Shown piece by piece: positions 62,407 through 64,000 of a stretch of 64,000 nucleotides of DNA. The first letter of the stretch is position 1, and every line of letters starts with the position of its first letter. The notes beneath the pieces were generated by a model, which worked only from the letters and a program-made list of their open reading frames with translations, was not told the origin of the DNA and ran no database searches. Source of the DNA: Pseudomonas fluorescens (GTDB lineage: Bacteria > Pseudomonadota > Gammaproteobacteria > Pseudomonadales > Pseudomonadaceae); NCBI RefSeq assembly GCF_040448305.1, contig NZ_CP148752.1, positions 1,240,001 through 1,304,000 on the forward strand, written 5' to 3'. The position numbers and the translations under genes were made by a program.

Positions 62407-64000
62407 TTAGATCCGTGTCTTTAGTGTATAGAGCATTTCGAGAGCACGACGTGGCGTCATGTCGTCCAGATCGAGCTTGGCCAGGTCATCCAGCACCGGG
62501 TGCGGCAGGCTGGCAAACAGGTCGCTTTGCAGCGGTGCGGCCGGTTTGCCTTTGGCCGGTGCCGGTGTTTCATGGGGCAGGGCGGTGTCTTCCAGGCGGC
62601 TCAAATGCTCGCGAGCACGGGTGATGACCTCGCTCGGTACGCCTGCCAGCTGCGCAACGGCCAGGCCATAACTCTGGCTGGCCGGCCCGGGCAGCACGTG
62701 GTGCAGGAACACGATGCGCTCGTTGTGCTCGGTGGCATTGAGATGCACGTTGGCCACCAGCGGCTGGGCTTCCGGCAGGACGGTCAGTTCAAAGTAGTGG
62801 GTGGCGAACAGCGTGTAGGCACGCAGATGCGCCAGGCGCTCGGCCGCCGCCCATGCCAGGGACAGACCGTCGAAGGTGCTGGTGCCGCGTCCGACTTCGT
62901 CCATCAGCACCAGGCTGCGCTCGGTGGCGTTGTGCAGGATGTTCGCGGTTTCGCTCATTTCCACCATGAAGGTCGAGCGCCCGCCGGCCAGGTCATCACT
63001 GGAGCCGATCCGGGTGAAGATGCGGTCGACCAGCGACAATTCGCAACTGGCTGCCGGTACGAAGCTGCCGATGTGTGCCAGGAGCACGATCAAGGCGGTC
63101 TGACGCATGTAGGTGGATTTACCGCCCATGTTCGGACCGGTGATCACCAGCATGCGGGTGTTATCGTCCAGGCTCAGGTCGTTGGCCACGAACGGTGTGG
63201 TCAGCACTTGTTCGACCACCGGGTGGCGACCCTGGGTGATGCGCATGCACGGTTCACTGACGAAGCGCGGGCAGTTCAGGTCGAGGTTCAGCGCGCGTTC
63301 GGCCAGGTTGCTCAAGACGTCCAGCTCGGCCAGAGCACCGGCGGTGTCCTGCAGCGGTGGCAGCTGGCTGATCAGGTCTTCGAGCAGCGCTTCGTACAGC
63401 ATCTTCTCGCGGGCCAGAGCGCGGCTCTTGGCTGACAGTGCCTTGTCTTCGAACGCCTTGAGTTCCGGCGTAATGAAACGCTCGGCGCCTTTGAGCGTCT
63501 GGCGGCGAATGTAGTCGGCCGGTGCCGATTCCGCCTGCTTGCTTGGCAGCTCGATGAAATAACCGTGGATGCGGTTGTAACCGACCTTCAGGTGCGACAG
63601 GCCGGTGCGGGCCTTTTCCCGTGCCTCGAGGTCGATCAGGAATTGCCCGGCGTTTTCGCTGAGCGACTGCAGATCGTCGAGTTCGCTGTCGTAGCCGGTT
63701 TTCAGCACGCCGCCGTCACGAATGACTGCGGGCGGATTGTCGATGATGGCTTTTTCCAGAAGGGCCGCCAGTTCCGGGTAGGTGCTGGTGATGGTGGCGA
63801 GTTGCTGGAGGTGCGGGGCTTCGAGCTCCGTCATTGCCACTTGCAGTTCGGGCAGTGCGCCGAGGGCGTCACGCAAACGGGCGAGGTCGCGGGGGCGGGC
63901 ATTGCGCAGGCCGATCCGCGCAAGAATCCGTTCGATGTCACCGATTTCCTTGAGCTGCGGTTGCAGCCTTTCGAAGCGGTAACCGTCGAGCAGGCAGGTA
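62407..64000 (-). CDS. mutS: DNA mismatch repair protein MutS (5' part outside window)
   Basis: The frame is open to the last base; about 530 C-terminal residues of roughly 855 are visible, and the mismatch-binding N-terminal domain is outside. The visible part includes the lever and clamp helices (GYNRIHGYFIELPSKQAE, TLKGAERFITPELKAFEDKA), and the ATPase with Walker A ITGPNMGGKSTYMRQTALI and Walker B LVLMDEVGRGTSTFDGLSLA. The THYFELTVL segment follows, and then a C-terminal helix-turn-helix (VAQLAGVPSEVITRAREHL). MutS recognises mispairs and triggers repair with MutL. No disruption is seen in the visible part. Confidence 0.96.
   Translation of the reverse strand, partial: TCLLDGYRFERLQPQLKEIGDIERILARIGLRNARPRDLARLRDALGALPELQVAMTELEAPHLQQLATITSTYPELAALLEKAIIDNPPAVIRDGGVLKTGYDSELDDLQSLSENAGQFLIDLEAREKARTGLSHLKVGYNRIHGYFIELPSKQAESAPADYIRRQTLKGAERFITPELKAFEDKALSAKSRALAREKMLYEALLEDLISQLPPLQDTAGALAELDVLSNLAERALNLDLNCPRFVSEPCMRITQGRHPVVEQVLTTPFVANDLSLDDNTRMLVITGPNMGGKSTYMRQTALIVLLAHIGSFVPAASCELSLVDRIFTRIGSSDDLAGGRSTFMVEMSETANILHNATERSLVLMDEVGRGTSTFDGLSLAWAAAERLAHLRAYTLFATHYFELTVLPEAQPLVANVHLNATEHNERIVFLHHVLPGPASQSYGLAVAQLAGVPSEVITRAREHLSRLEDTALPHETPAPAKGKPAAPLQSDLFASLPHPVLDDLAKLDLDDMTPRRALEMLYTLKTRI

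Overview
This 64 kb window reads as a stretch of chromosome from a Pseudomonas of the fluorescens group. The coding sequence is GC-rich, and many intergenic gaps carry REP/REPIN sequences with the GTGGGAGCGAGC...GCTCGCGA arms typical of that group. A Pseudomonas-type nlpD-rpoS-rsmZ-fdxA-mutS block closes the window, and most genes match their Pseudomonas orthologues in order, length and motifs. These identifications come from reading the sequence and from family knowledge; no database search was run. Almost everything is core genome, and I found no CRISPR array, prophage, insertion sequence, tRNA or rRNA.

Left part (1-26.7 kb, mosaic, many REPs). It starts with the 3' part of an RND efflux pump gene. 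A gap of about 0.6 kb follows, holding a Pseudomonas multicopy repeat. Next come a DUF6124 gene, a self-inhibited (class II) Fic AMP-transferase, a DUF4197 protein, a YbaY-like lipoprotein, plsB, a cold-shock protein, rlmA-dapE, ndvB (fused GH17 + GT2 glucan synthase), tcdA facing csdA-csdE, dapD, an ArsC/Spx-like reductase, dapC, glnD and map. Three consecutive succinylase-branch lysine/diaminopimelate genes (dapD, dapC, dapE) lie here. Between the reductase and dapC sit a decayed Na+/H+ antiporter gene (two internal deletions plus a frameshift) and an AT-richer orphan astacin-like zinc metalloprotease. This is the only clearly accessory locus.

Central part (27-47.8 kb, all + strand). A long envelope and translation cluster: rpsB-tsf, pyrH-frr-uppS-cdsA-dxr-rseP-bamA-skp-lpxD-fabZ-lpxA-lpxB-rnhB, dnaE, accA, tilS. 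It joins translation (S2, EF-Ts, RRF), isoprenoid and undecaprenyl carriers (dxr, uppS), phospholipid (cdsA), outer-membrane assembly (bamA, skp, rseP) and lipid A (lpxD, lpxA, lpxB, fabZ). Many genes overlap by 1-4 nt. No REP lies between 23.1 and 46.4 kb.

Right part (48-64 kb). pyrG-kdsA-eno-ftsB-ispD is followed by the glutathione-dependent formaldehyde detoxification module (a LysR regulator divergent from adhC-fghA). Then comes ispF-truD-surE-pcm-nlpD-rpoS. Downstream of rpoS lies the small RNA rsmZ, with a GacA-type palindrome about 180 bp before its start and nine GGA motifs. fdxA and the 3' part of mutS, both on the - strand, close the window. The stationary-phase sigma factor and a Gac/Rsm riboregulator are therefore neighbours.

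The observations most worth following are the orphan metalloprotease beside the dying antiporter, the hairpin abutting the ispF start codon, three direct repeats before the tcdA -10 box, and the segregation of REPINs away from the long operons.
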